Source: Globodera rostochiensis (taxonomy: Eukaryota; Nematoda; Chromadorea; Rhabditida; Heteroderidae). Taken from it: a stretch of DNA of 64,000 nt. Below the pieces are notes generated by a model. The model had not been told where the DNA came from, did no database searches, and worked only from the letters and a program-made list of their open reading frames with translations. Where the stretch lies: contig JAEVLN010000007.1 of NCBI GenBank assembly GCA_018350325.1, positions 4,073,804 through 4,137,803 of the forward strand, read 5' to 3'. A program made the translations under genes and the position numbers. This document shows positions 1 through 11,542 of this stretch, in pieces; the stretch's first letter is position 1, and each line of letters opens with the position of its first letter.

Positions 1-237
1 GAATTGACAAGTGGGCGAATTTTATATCAGATTAACTTCCAAAAGGGGGGGGGGAGTTCATATTATCGAAATATTATTAAATTGCCTTGATCTGGTCCGT
101 CTCAACCAGTGTTTTGCTTGATCCTGCTTGGCCTGTTCTGTTCATTTTGGACAGAACAGATAAATTCTTGGAACACGAACGAACAGAATTAAAATTTTTA
201 AAATATTGTTAAGTCACCTTCTAATGAAAGGTTTAAG

Positions 238-671
238 CTTTTTCGGCATTGTATTATGCCGCACATTTTGGGCATTTGGATGTTTGCCGGATGTTGGTGC
301 TCAACGGCAGGGTTGACGTAAACAAGGCGGAAATCGAAGGTGAAAGACCGTTGCGAATTGCCGCACTCCATGGACATTTGCCCGTTGGTAAGTGCAGTCT
401 GGTTCAATTTTTGCTAGAGGAAAAATTCGAGAAAAAACCATAAGGATGACCCTTTGTTTTGCAAAAATTCGTAACTTTGGACTAATTCATTTATTACTTG
501 GCACTTTTAGTCCAATTCTTGGTCGAAAACGGCGCGTACATCAACGGCACAGATGGTGACAGTTTCACACCGTTAATGAGTGCGGCCCGAGCACTGAACA
601 CTTTGGTTGTACAAATTCTTCTGGACCGCGGGGCTGACAAAAATCTCAGAGCAAACAGTCGATCACTTTAA
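238..671 (+). CDS. Ankyrin-repeat protein, 3' end
   Basis: Two exons, about 238-387 and 511-671, joined by a GTAAGT...TTTAG intron. The joined reading frame gives successive ankyrin helices: an ALYYAAHFGHLDV helix, then PLRIAALHGHLPV joined across the intron to VQFLVENGAYING, then TPLMSAARALNTLVVQ with a final LLDRGADKN. Each follows the ankyrin pattern (TPL..A...G....V..LL..GA), so this is about two and a half repeats and then a TAA stop at 669-671. The 5' part must lie upstream or be lost: I see no start codon in the frame, only a possible acceptor (TTTAAG) near 237. Ankyrin repeats bind other proteins; nothing here tells the partner. It may be a fragment. Confidence 0.6.
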
Positions 672-953
672 ATTATTGATCAAAGTTTTTATTTTAAGAC
701 GGGATGACGGCAGCCGGATTTCCTGGGACAGGCAGCTCTTCTCTTGGTTCTGAAGCACTTGTCAAACTGATTAACGACCATCATTTCAACTGATGGGATG
801 AAATTTATGTTACAGTCAACTCGATTTGACTTTTGTTGATTGTTGTGGTTGACGGGCAACGACAACGGTCTTAAATTCAAGAACAATTCATTGTGCTTTG
901 CACTTTTTAAAAATTTTCGTAAAGTGCCGAAATATGAATTATATGTAAAATGC
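672..953. other. Intergenic, nothing recognised
   Basis: AT-rich sequence between the stop codons of two convergent loci. I see no coding exon, RNA gene or clear repeat. Confidence 0.5.
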
Positions 954-2529
954 CTAAAATAACAATCCCCATTTGTTCCCCGTCATGTTGCATCCCTCCA
1001 CCTGCTTAAGTGTTTCCACTGCTCTTGAGGCTGTGCGAGTGTGTTCCATTTCCAGCCAGTTTAGCACCTTCGGAAGCCCATCCGCCCGCGCGGTGTGCAG
1101 CCATTGAAAAGTGCCTGGGCCGGCGATGCCTCGGGGCCATCATCGGCGGGATGTTCAAGAACGGGGAATAATCTATCCAAGCTGGGCGATGCGTAAACCC
1201 AGCGGAGATGTGCGCAATCGCGCAAAATCATTGGAGAGATGAAATGGCGTAAATTGGAGAAAAAATGGTGTCCTCCGTAAATGTTGAATGAGCTGATATA
1301 AGGCAACAGCAGAGGCCAAATCTCTTGGCCAAACACATTCCAGCATCGATTTGGACTGAACTAAATTGTCAGCCGAGAGTGAATGGTGTTTTCTGTTTAC
1401 TTTTTGCCAACATTAAATTATTTGCAAAATTTTAGTCTTTTCACGAACATTTCCTCAATCGGGCTTACCGGAACCTCCGGCCAAATGCTCAACGATAACC
1501 CGATGCCCCCATTGAATAAACAGCGAATGCGGTGGAGGAAGCCGATCACATTGTGGTCAATGTGACTAAAAATAAAAAATATATTCTTCCATTTTTCTAA
1601 TCATTTTTTAATTGCGCAAGTTTAACGCCTTGTAAACATTTTAATCTATTTAAAATAAAAATAAATTATTATAAAAATTGTAAGATTTCATCAAAGAGTG
1701 GGGGAGGGCGACAAAAGGGCTTAGCGAAGGAACGATCAAATGGGGGGGGGAAGGGGGGATAATGAATCAAATTAGGCATTGGGCTTAGAGAAATTGTAAA
1801 AAATTTTCAATAAATTCTTAAGGAATTTAACTAAAAATCGATAGTGTGAACGAATTCGGCCGATCACTAATCAATCAAAAGTAAAACGCACAGGATGTAA
1901 ATGCGGTTAAAGCCGACCAGACTGGCGGGCACTGGCTGTTTTGGGATTGGAAATATTCCGCACATTTTGTAGTTGTTGAAGTCTGCATCGAAGTTCTCTT
2001 TGATCATTCTTGAACGATCAATTATTTTGAGCCAAGCCAACATTGGCCATTTGCGCGTCTTAAAATGCGTGGCCACCAAAGCATTGAAACCATAAGAAAG
2101 CAACGCAAATTTAAGACCGACTTCGGCAGGGCAAAAAAATGCAAAAATGGTCAGCCAAACATCGGCACAAACTTTGCTAAAATTGAAAGTGGCAAATAAT
2201 AGCACACCCCACTTATTGTGTACATTTTAATTTGGTCAAAATATTTTGTCGTAAAATGATCACAATAAATTTACAAACAATTTTTAGACAAATTTTAAAT
2301 TGTATAGGTTCTAATTGTTTTTTTAAAAAGCTCACATCATCTTCAACGGACGTCGTCGTTTGTTGGCAATCCGCGCACTTTTTCGTCGCCCAATTGGCGT
2401 GAACACGGAGCCCAACGTTGGCAATAAATGCCGTGGTAGTGGAGAAGAAATGGCACAATCATTGTTGTTGTTGCACCCTTTTTTTGCGGTGTGCCGCGGC
2501 ATTTTGACGTTTTCGGTTTTTATTTTCAA
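954..2529 (-). pseudogene. F-box-like family copy with a frameshift
   Basis: Four exons: 2529-2336, 2176-1892, 1565-1469 and 1360-954. Splice phases agree at every junction. The N-terminus has a basic RRKSARIANKRRR stretch. Then come an F-box-like helix (DVWLTIFAFFCPAEVGLK), the FKTRKWPM segment, DHNVIGFLHRIRCLF, and EIWPLLLPYISSF followed by FISPMILRDCAHLR. This is the same protein family as the C-terminal module of the gene at 43.1-44.9 kb; it is a large family in cyst nematodes. In exon 4 the frame runs off into a premature stop, but the next frame continues the family motif as QWLHTARADGLPKVL, so one base has been lost in the run at about 1101-1112. Introns and reading frame are otherwise clean, so the damage looks recent, or it could be an assembly error. 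Confidence 0.7.
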
Positions 2530-2800
2530 CGTAAATATTGGTGAAATTACAAATTACAGTATTTTTTTAAATTTAGATGATGGACATGTGAAGAACAAAG
2601 GGTTACGGTACACCCCAACAGAAACTAATGCCATTTTACACAACAACCAAATATTAGTGAGTGCACAAAAATGCGACCAATGGCACAATCAATGGGAAAT
2701 GGATGGCGTCGTAAAAACAAAATGACCCAAATTGGGACAGAGGCGAATGCGCAGCAGCGGCAGCAGCAGGAGATTTTGTTGCGCAATTGAGGGAAAAGTC
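2530..2800. other. Intergenic, upstream of the F-box-like locus
   Basis: Probable 5' flank of the minus-strand F-box-like locus. The open frames here are short and resemble no family I know. No TATA-like box is obvious. Confidence 0.35.
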
Positions 2801-2804
2801 GGGG

Positions 2805-3427
2805 ATCGGGGATAAAAGGTCGGGGATCGGAGGTCGGGGATTGATCCAAACGCATCGGGGTCGGGGGTGAAAAGTCGTGGATCGGGGATGAAATGTCAGG
2901 GATCGGAGGTCGGGGATTTATGCAAACGCATCGGGGTCGGGGGTGGAAAGTCGGGGATCGGAGGTCGGGTATTTATCCAAACGCATCGGGGTCGGGGTGA
3001 AAAGTCGGGGATCGGGGATGAAGATCAGGGACCGGAAGTCGGGGATTGATCCAAACGCATCGGGGTCGGGGATGAAAAGTCGGGGATCGGAGGTCGGGGA
3101 TTTATCCAAACGCATCGGGGTCGGGGGTGAAAAGTCGTGGATCGGGGATGAAATGTCAGGGATCGGAGGTCGGGGATTTATGCAAACGCATCGGGGTCGG
3201 GGGTGGAAAGTCGGGGATCGGAGGTCGGGTATTTATCCAAACGCATCGGGGTCGGGGTGAAAAGTCGGGGATCGGGGATGAAAGGTCAGGGACCGGAAGT
3301 CGGGGATTGATCCAAACGCATCGGGGTCGGGGGTGAAAAGTCGGGGATCGGGGATGAAAGGTCGGGGATCGGAGATCGGGGATTGATCCAAACTCATCGG
3401 GGTCGGGGGTGAAAGGTCGGGGATCGT
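2805..3427. repeat. GTCGGGGATCGG minisatellite with 260-bp higher-order period
   Basis: G-rich tandem repeat. The basic unit is about 55-60 bp, built from GTCGGGGATCGGAGG plus ATCCAAACGCATCGGGG. Variant units recur in the same order 260 bp apart (for example 2867 and 3127), so the array has a higher-order period made of several variant units. The G-runs on the + strand could form quadruplexes. Apparent open frames through it are by-products of the repeat. Confidence 0.9.
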
Positions 3428-3668
3428 CGTCTTTTTGAATCCGTTGAAATTTTTGACACTTAACTCCAAAATGAATATTTTCTAAATTTATCGAATTCCG
3501 AACTCCAAGAAATTAAATTGACCTAACAATCCCGCCACATGTATTTTGCTAATGACGCTTTTAACTTCTTTTTCAATTTGTTTTGAATAATACAAAAAAC
3601 AACAGTTTAGAAGTGGGATTAATTTGTGAAAAGAAATGCACAAGTTCACACTCTCGAGCATCACTATT
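3428..3668. other. Unremarkable AT-rich spacer
   Basis: AT-rich stretch between two tandem arrays; no gene or repeat recognised. Confidence 0.4.
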
Positions 3669-3948
3669 CAATAAACATGGGTCAGTGTCTGTCCACCACT
3701 TTCGATCAATCGATCGATCGCCTTCTCGATAAAATTTAGTTCAATACAACATGGGGCGGTGTCTGCCCACCACTTTCGATCAATCGATCGATCGCCTTCT
3801 CGATAAAATTTAGTTCAATACAACATGGGTCAGTGTCTGTCGACCACTTTCGATCGATCGATCATCGATCGATCGCTTTCTCGATAATTTAGTTCAATAA
3901 AACATGGGTCGGCGTCTGCCCACCGCTTTCGATCGATCGATTAATCGC
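3669..3948. repeat. Tandem repeat, ~75-77 bp, four units
   Basis: Units begin AACATGGGTCAGTGTCTG and hold a GATCGATCGATCG palindromic run followed by TCTCGATAAAATTTAG. Copies start near 3674, 3749, 3824 and 3902. The array ends just beyond the stop codon of the flavoprotein gene, so it may form part of that gene's 3' UTR or flank. Confidence 0.85.
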
Positions 3949-3951
3949 TAT

Positions 3952-6900
3952 TTATGCATTTCCGGCATCGGATCGGTAAACGGTTTTGAACACTTTGTCT
4001 TTGTTTTTGTCCAAATTTGAGGACCCCCCCTCATCCTTTTTGCCTTCTTTGTCCACAATTGTCACATATTCCTGCACCTTTTTGATCACGCGTCTTTGGA
4101 TGGAATTCAATTGGTTGCTCATCCGATTGATCAAATCACGTTCCGTTATTTGGCCCCGATGGTAATCCCTCAAGGCATACGCTGACCATTCAACGCCAAA
4201 TCGCCCTAAACAATCAATCACAATTAAACGATGACCACTGATTAGCAGTAGTAATTAATGCACGAGAGTCTCGTTTTCGACTCGAGAAAATTCTCGGGTT
4301 TTTTGGGTCTCGGGGTCAAATCTCGGCATCGATTAACGGGAATTTTAGGTCTCATGCATCACACTAATTAGTAGCCAATTGCTTGGTCAATAGGAAAGTA
4401 ATTCAAAACATTTAGCTAACAAATAAGGGCGAGGAGTTTTTGTTTGCTTAAGGCAATCATTGGACGAATGGTCCGTCCGATCGGTGGTCGGACCGTTCGG
4501 CTTTTAATCAGATCACTGATCACGGGGTTGGCCCCCCAGGGAGCGCTCAGATCGCCTTTCGAGAAAATATGGCAATGAAAATAACAAATAGAACGCCAAA
4601 AAAATGCAATTAAATATTCAAATTTTTGCGAATCAAAAGAGCACTACATATTTTCGGGAAATTATCATTTTCCCCTCAAAAAATAATGAGACAAAATTAT
4701 GGCAACTGCTGGAAATATGGCACATTTTCTCATATTTATGGCATTTGCCATAAAAAGAGGAAGGCAATCTGAGCTCCCTGCTGCTGATCGGAGCAAGCCC
4801 ATGATGCAGCATCATTTTTTCAAATAAAAAGTAGGATAGGACAAGAGCGGGTTTTAAAGCCGGCATTTGGGGGACCCGGTTTATGATTTTGTACCCGGTT
4901 AACCGGATTCTTTAATAGTGCCCGGCAATTTTAAAGCGTTTTGATTAACATTTTGAAAACTCCCCCCTCCCCACCCCACCCGGTTTAAAAGCCCTGCCTA
5001 CACCCGATTAACCGAAAACCGGGGGTATGTTCTACCCTTATAAACGAATAACGTCACTTGCCGGTACTCAGTCCGCTGGTGGTCATAAAGTGTGGGCTTG
5101 TGTTGGCATCTCCGATCGCCGCAATGATTGCCGCCGATTGGCCCGATTGGGCCGATTGGTCTTTTCTGTTGATCGATCTGACCGCATTTTCGACAGCAAA
5201 AATAGTCAACGCAAATGTGCTCGTGTTGGTTGACTGTGGGTCAATGTTCAGCTGATTGTGACTGTACTGTTTGCCGGGCACGCCGTCGGCGTCCATATTA
5301 ATGGTGATTTTGCCCACTTTTTCGGGATGCGCATTACTACAGTAATTAAAACATTTTGAAATTATTCCCAAAAACGCATCGTATCGCGTGCCTTAATTTC
5401 AAAACCCCCGAAGGCAAAACCCCCGGGGCAACGTTCCAATCACTTACTGTAGGCAAAACCCCCAGGGCAATGTTCCAATCACTTACTGTAGGCAAAACCC
5501 CCGGGGCAACGTTCCAATCACTTACTGTAGGCAAAACCCCCGGGGCAACGTTCCAATCACTTACTGTAGGCAAAACCCCCGGGGCAACGTTCCAATCACT
5601 TACTGTAGGCAAAACCCCCGGGGCAACGTTCCAATCACTTACTGTAGGCAAAACCCCCGGATCAACGTTCTAATCACTTACTGTAGGCAAAACCCCCCGG
5701 GCAACGTTCCAATCACTTACTGTAGGCAAAACCCCCGGATCAACGTTCTAATCACTTACTGTAGGCAAAACCCCCGGATCAACGTTCTAATCAGTTACTG
5801 TAGACAAAACCCCCGGGGCAACGTTCCAATCACTTGGCAAAACCCCCGGGGCAACGTTCCAATCACTTACTGTAGGCAAAACCCCCGGGGCAACGTTCCA
5901 ATCACTTACTGTAGGCAAAACCCCCGGGGCAACGTTCCAATCACTTACTGTAGGCAAAACCCCCGGGGCAACGTTCCAATCACTTACTGTAGGCAAAACC
6001 CCCGGGGCAACGTTCCAATCACTTACTGTAGGCAAAACCCCCGGGGCAACGTTCCAATCACTTACTGTAGGCAAAACCCCCGGGGCAACGTTCCAATCAC
6101 TTACTGTAGGCAAAACCCCCGGGGCAACGTTTCAATCACTTACTGTAGGCAAAACCCCCGGGGCAACGTTCCAATCACTTACTGTAGGCACAGGTCAAAG
6201 ATGGCCGCGCTCCACTTCCTCTCAAATTGCATAAGTATTTTGTTGATCCGCTCTAGCTTCTCCGGGTTACTCTTCGCCGATGGCCTCACTTTTTTGATGT
6301 CCCGCACAAATTCCTCTACCGCCGGCGGCGTTATTGAGGCCAGGTGAAGTGTTGGCCGATTCTCAAAAAGTCGAACAATTTGGCGTGGGTCTTCGCTTTG
6401 ATCGGCGAGCACAAAATGGCCATTTGCGTCTTCAAATAAATTTGGATTTTTATTTATGACTGGGCTCGGATTTTCAAGTATTAACTTATTTTTTGCAAAC
6501 CGAATTTGACAATAAGAAGCCCGGAAATTCCATTTTTTTCAATAATTTTTGAATTTTTAGTCCCTTTTGCCACTTTTTGAGATTTTAAGCAGCTATTTTG
6601 AGGGCTTTTTAGTCTCTATTATATGTCCCTATTTCACTCTTTTTTAGTCCCTAAAAATTCGGGCCCTTTTATAAACATTGCTAACAATTTTGCAAAAAAT
6701 AATTTGCTCAAAAATAACGAGAAAAAAAATGCCAAACAAAGCAAAAGCATCCATTGACTTCCACAGACTTTAGGCCAACGTAAAATTGGACCTGTTTTAT
6801 AAATTGGCTTCGTGTGCCCTTTGTCTTCATGATCGACTTCGTGTCTGTTGTTTTCATGGGCCAATCCTCTGACGATCAGTTGCGTCAAATCTCGATATTT

Positions 6901-9900
6901 TTTAACAAATTTATTCGGCAAAATGTCTTTTTGTTTGGCAACAAATTCATCAAAATTTTGCGCCAGTAAAAATGGCTCAAACGCTTGCATTTTGACGTTG
7001 AAAAATGCCGTCAGATTGTCGAACACATTCTCGTCCGGGTTGCCCTTCTCGAACACGACAATGCCATAATTTTTGGAAATGCTCCGTCGCAACGGCTTTC
7101 CTACAATTGTTTTTTTAATTTAGCAAATTTAATTCTTTTTTATATTTGTGACAGATTGCCTCCTGATGGTTACTAAACTGAATTTATAGTTAGGGAAAGG
7201 TACAGTTGAGTCTGGCCGCGGCGCCCCACCTACTGGGCACCGTGTCGAGTGTGCGGTGGTTTGGCCAATATAATTCCACTTACTAACACGCTAAATTAGA
7301 GCACGGACTGATCAAGATTCTCGATCGTAATCTCGAAAAATCTCGACGAGATTTTTTCGAGATTCTTGATTGAAATCTCGATCAAACAATTTTTACCAAG
7401 ATTTTTCGAGATTCTCGATCGTAATCTCGATCGGTCCTTAAGTCCGTTCTCTACACTAAATGTCCATTTTATGCCTCCAGACTCAAACGTCCCCTACACC
7501 CTTTTATGCCTCCAGACTCAAACGTCCCCTATACCCCCTTTTATGCCTCCAGACTCAAACGTCCCCTATAATTTTATGCCTCCAGACTCAAATGGCCGAC
7601 TCAAACGTCCCCTACCCCCTTTTATGCCTCCAGACTCAAATGGCCAGACTCAAACGTCCCCTACCCCCTCCCTCAATTTTCAAAATTCAGCTATCTAAAA
7701 GACGCAAAAAAAGCACAACATTTTCAGGTTTATCCATAACCATTCTTCTGTAATAAATGCGTCGAGACTGCGTCTCGACAGATAAAATACCCAGAAGATC
7801 GTCGCGGATTCGATCATGGGTGCCGCCGGCGCAAAACAAAATGTCAAAAGGAATTGGCGTGAAATGCACAGGCTGCAATTCCGCCGTTTTGCCTTCCATT
7901 TCCAACTTTGCCTGCTGGTTGACCGTGATTTTGCCATTTTTGTCGGTCTCAATAACGGCATCATTTCTGACCACTTTTTTCTTTTCGGGTTGGTCAGCCA
8001 AAAGTTGTAAAATTCTTTTAACTTTTTCATCTTAAAAATATTCAAAAATAAATTTTATTGTTATTTTTTATAAAAAGCCCAACCAAAAATCATCCTTTTG
8101 GCAGTGTCCAAGTCAATGCCTTCGCTTTTTGCCCTAATTTCGACCATCCATTTGGTGTACAGTTTTTGGTCGGCATTATATTTGGACGATGCGCCAATAA
8201 TTGCTTAATTAAAAAATTGAACAAAAATAAAAACATTTTCAATTAAACTACGGCGGCACGGGACCGGGATCCCGACCGGGACCGGTCGGGAAATTCCCGG
8301 TTTTTGGAATCCCGGTTCTGATCCCGGTCCCGGCTTTTGAAAAAGCAAAATCCCGATCCCGGTTCGAGATGCTGGTCCCGATCCCGATCCCGGCTTTTAC
8401 GGTCCCGGTCAATCCCGGTCCCGGGTTTTTCCCAAAAATCCCGATTCCGTCCTACTCTAATTTAAACTACGGTGGCACGGGACAGGGACCAGTACTGAAA
8501 TGGCCATTTTATTTATTTGGTACTGAAATTTTGGTCCCGGTTTTTTGTCAATCTTTTTTTTGCCCCTTATTTGTTAGTCCCGGTTTGGACCGGGACCAAA
8601 TTTAGTCCCGGTCCCGGTCTTTCCCAAAGTCCCGGTCCCGTGCCACCCTAATTTTATAAACTATCAATTTAATTGGAATATTTACCGTGTTCAAAAGTGC
8701 CGTCGGTGCCCTTGAGCGCCGTCTGGTAGAGCAAAGTCAGCCGTTTCGGCTCCCCATGGCCCAGTTTGCTCTCCACAAAAGAGGCCAATTCGACCAGCCG
8801 CTCCTTTGACACTTGCTCCATCAATTTGACGTTCTGTTGGCCCACTTCGCCGTCCAAAGTGTTTATTCGTGCCAACGCCTTAAGCAAAAATAGTTGATTA
8901 ACATTTATTCGAGAATTTTAAGTACCAATTTTCTTATTTTTTAAATACTCTAATTTTGTTCAAAAACAAAAAAATCCAGACCCTAAAAAAAACGAATTTT
9001 TGATACGGTTCTGGTCTAGGGTTCGGACGAGCATTCGGCCGGGTGCGCCCGACTAGCAAATATTCGACCTGGCCTAAAGCACGATATTTGCCCAAAAGCC
9101 CGTCTGGCCAACAAACAAAAGGCTTAGGCTTAGGCTTAGTCCCGCCCGGGCCCAAGACAATTTTTTTGACCCTAATATTCTGAACAGTAATAATAGCGCA
9201 ACTACACAAAAACGCGCACGCACTTTTTCACCAATGTACAATTTGTCGAATTTTGTGCCAAGAAAAAAGCGAAATTGGGCCACAAATTTGGCATCAATAA
9301 ATGTCATTTGGTTGCGCGTGTAACGCTCGGGGCGATCGTTGAGCACCGTGACATGGGCACCGGCCAAAAACAGATGGAACACGCTGAACAGGCCAATTGG
9401 ACCGGCGCCCTCGACGATCACACGCTTTTTGCTGAAAGAAAAAATAAAAAAAAAAAACAAATAATTCAGAAATTCAAAAAATGGCTACCGGTCCAACGAA
9501 CGTCGCACCGGTTGGTTTTGCGCGTGTTCTTGCCACATCGCCTCGTTGATCATTTCGTCCAATTTGGCACTTTGTATTTTTGACAATTCGTGAATATTGC
9601 GCAACTTTTTGGCGTGTTTGTACTGCTTCACCGGCTTGTCGTCCATAAACGTGTAAATGTTTAGCCAGGAGCCTTCGCCCTCCTCTGACATCAATTTGCG
9701 CATAAATTGCTTACATTCCATCACCAATTTGTGTTTAGAAAGCGATGGCTCCCCAGTTTTCGTTTTGTGTTTAGAAAGCGATGGCCCAGTTTTCTTTTTT
9801 TTGTTGTGCGCATTTTCCTTTAAATTTCAATTTTTATTTTATTTATGTTGTGGGCTTAAATTTAATTAAAATAGAAACAATTTTTATATTTTTTTGTGTT

Positions 9901-10440
9901 ATGGGCTTAAATTTAATAAAAATAGAAATAGTTAATTAAAAAAATACATTTTCTTTGTCCAAATATATTTTTTTGAATGTTTTCGCTTCAAAATTTTCGC
10001 TTTTCAAAAACGCGTCGTCGTCAAATTGTTCAATTTTTTTATTTAATCTTTCGACGGCATTTTTAAATTGTTCAATGGTTTTTGCATTAAATTTGCCCTT
10101 GCGAATGTTCAAAAATTCCGCATAGTCCAACGTGTCATTGGACTGCAAACTTCCGCCCTCCTCGGCGATGTATTCCAATTGGGCAATTCGATCGGCGTAA
10201 AAAGTGCCGAAAATTTTAAAAAATATATATATATATATTTTTGCCTAAATTCCAATTTTTGTTGAAAATAATTTAAAAATTACCATCAAATTTGTAGACA
10301 ACTTGCTGGTTTGAGTGTGGCAATCCGGTGAATAAAATGTTATGTTTTGTCGTAAATTGTACGGGCGTTGGGCTGGCATTTGCACGACAGAAAATAATAA
10401 TAATAATAAAAATTAAAATTGCAAATAATTTAATTCCCAT
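3952..10440 (-). CDS. Secreted FAD-dependent monooxygenase-like protein
   Basis: Ten exons: 10440-10284, 10207-9948, 9709-9489, 9431-9224, 8878-8686, 8030-7791, 7100-6792, 6429-6183, 5336-5068 and 4205-3952. They sum to 786 codons. From exon 3 to exon 9 all phases agree. Exon 1 encodes a signal peptide (MGIKLFAILIF, five further Ile, then FCRANA). Around residue 215 is a Rossmann motif, RVIVEGAGPIGLF (GxGxxG), followed by NDRPERYTRNQ. Exon 9 has the second FAD motif, AIGDANTSPHFMTTSGLSTG. These are hallmarks of flavin monooxygenases, so an NAD(P)H- and O2-dependent secreted oxidase is likely; the substrate is unknown. A coiled-coil-like, charged C-terminus (KKVQEYVTIVDKEGKK) is unusual. Weak points: the exon 1/2 acceptor reads CG rather than AG, and the exon 9/10 junction is uncertain (alternative donor after 5058). 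Introns hold several minisatellites and one or more transposons. Confidence 0.72.
4255..4375. mobile_element. TCTCG-word element (MITE-like)
   Basis: Lies in the last intron of the flavoprotein gene. Degenerate TCTCG/CTCGAG words are bounded by inverted ends, AATGCACGAGAGTCTCG on the left and GGTCTCATGCATCAC on the right. The same family occurs at 22,424-22,560. Probably a non-autonomous DNA transposon; target duplications are not clear here. Confidence 0.5.
5412..6190. repeat. 39-bp minisatellite carrying a 5' splice site
   Basis: About 20 near-identical units of GGCAAAACCCCCGGGGCAAC plus GTTCCAATCACTTACTGTA. It fills the intron after exon 8 of the flavoprotein gene. On the coding (minus) strand every unit contains CTACAGTAAGTGATTGG, which is the exon 8 donor itself. 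A few units differ (GGATCAACGTTCTAATC; one lacks CTTACTGTA). The unit length is 13 codons. Confidence 0.95.
7280..7440. mobile_element. TCTCGATCG-word repeat element
   Basis: Self-similar stretch of ATTCTCGATCGTAATCTCGA, in both orientations, in an intron of the flavoprotein gene. It has the same low-complexity style as the other word elements, but I cannot fix its ends. Confidence 0.4.
7457..7672. repeat. ~33-bp minisatellite
   Basis: About six units of TTTATGCCTCCAGACTCAAA plus CGTCCCCTA, some with a TGGCCGACTCAAA insertion. It lies in the exon 6/7 intron of the flavoprotein gene. The open frames through it are repeat artefacts. Confidence 0.9.
8249..8652. mobile_element. Two adjacent hAT-like elements made of CCCGGTCCCGG words
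   Basis: Two elements in tandem in the exon 5/6 intron of the flavoprotein gene. Each begins TACGGYGGCACGGGACMGGGA (near 8249 and near 8467), and the second ends TCCCGGTCCCGTGCCACCCTA, an inverted copy. The flanks AATTAAAC and ATTTAAAC around the first copy match at 7 of 8 bases, as an 8-bp target duplication would. The interior consists of self-similar GGTCCCGGT words in both orientations. Confidence 0.6.
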
Positions 10441-11424
10441 TTTGTGTGATGTGCGCGAATTTGATGCTAAAGAGTTAAACATTGACATTTTGTATGCCAT
10501 AAAGCCGTGAATCAGATTTTTATAATATATATTTTAAAATGAAATTTTAAATCAAAAAAGCCAAATTAGGCATTTAATGATTAAGTTATGTACATTTGTT
10601 TAATTTTAGAATTTCCAAAATTACCCGTGAAACAAAAAAAAAAGTAAAAATTGGGTGAAATAATTCATTTTATTGTCAATTGGAGCTAAAGATAAATTTT
10701 ATAAAGAATTCTCTGTTGGCTTTATCCAATCAATGGAAGCTGACGGCCTCCAATGATGTTGCGAATGAATATGCATAATTTTTTTTGAAGCGAATGTTTT
10801 CTAATACAAATTCAAATTACCCTTTCTTTTACAAATAATCCTGACTAATTTGCTTAACAAAAATTTTATAAAATCTTTAAACAAAAAAATTTTCGGCGGA
10901 CCCACCCCCCCCCCACAATTGTTAAAAAGCTTTAAAAAACTAACGTTATTTTAAAATTTTAGTTGCAAATCTCTTGAAAATCGAGTCAAAATTTAAAAGT
11001 TTTCTCGGGCCTTTCCCCGCTCGCCGGTTTTAAAAATTCAAAAAGTGGCAAAATTTTACGAAATTTTTGCCCACTTTTTTAATTAAACTTGGATTTTGGA
11101 AATGACCTGGAGCTGGATTTACCGGGATTAAAAATCCTGGTTTTTAGGATATCCTGATGCTGGTGCTTCGACAAAAATACCCGGTACCGACCGATAGGAG
11201 TCCTCGAAAATCCTGTCCGGGCTCTAGTTTTGGTCAAGAACAAATTTGTTCATTTTATAGACTCAAAAATTTTCCAAACCTCAAATTTGCAAAATACTTT
11301 TTATCAATTTTTAGCTGGATTCCATCGGGCAGATTTTTATGTTTATAAAATATACTTTTAATTTTGATTTCACTCTGTTCCATTTTAAGTCTAACTCCAA
11401 GAATTTTTATACCCTGAATTTTGA
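10441..11424. other. 5' flank of flavoprotein gene; no gene seen
   Basis: AT-rich. Near 11,100-11,225 is a patch of CCTGGTTTTTAGGATATCCTG words that recurs near 37,960-38,060, probably another word element. No TATA box or coding exon found. Confidence 0.4.
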
Positions 11425-11542
11425 GTCAAGTCTCGGGCTCGAGTCTCGAGGTCAAGTCTCGGGCTCGAGTCTCGAGGTCAAGTCTCGGGCTCGAGTCTCG
11501 AGGTCAAGTCTCGGGCTCGAGTCTCGAGGTCAAGTCTCGGTC
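11425..11542. repeat. ~28-bp tandem repeat, four units
   Basis: Units of GTCAAGTCTCGGGCTCGAG plus TCTCGAG. Related in wording to the dispersed TCTCG elements of this window. Confidence 0.85.

Noticed and set aside
5412..6190. CRISPR-like array of 39-bp repeats
   Set aside because: Units abut with no unique spacers, there are no cas genes, and the sequence is an intron of a eukaryotic gene.
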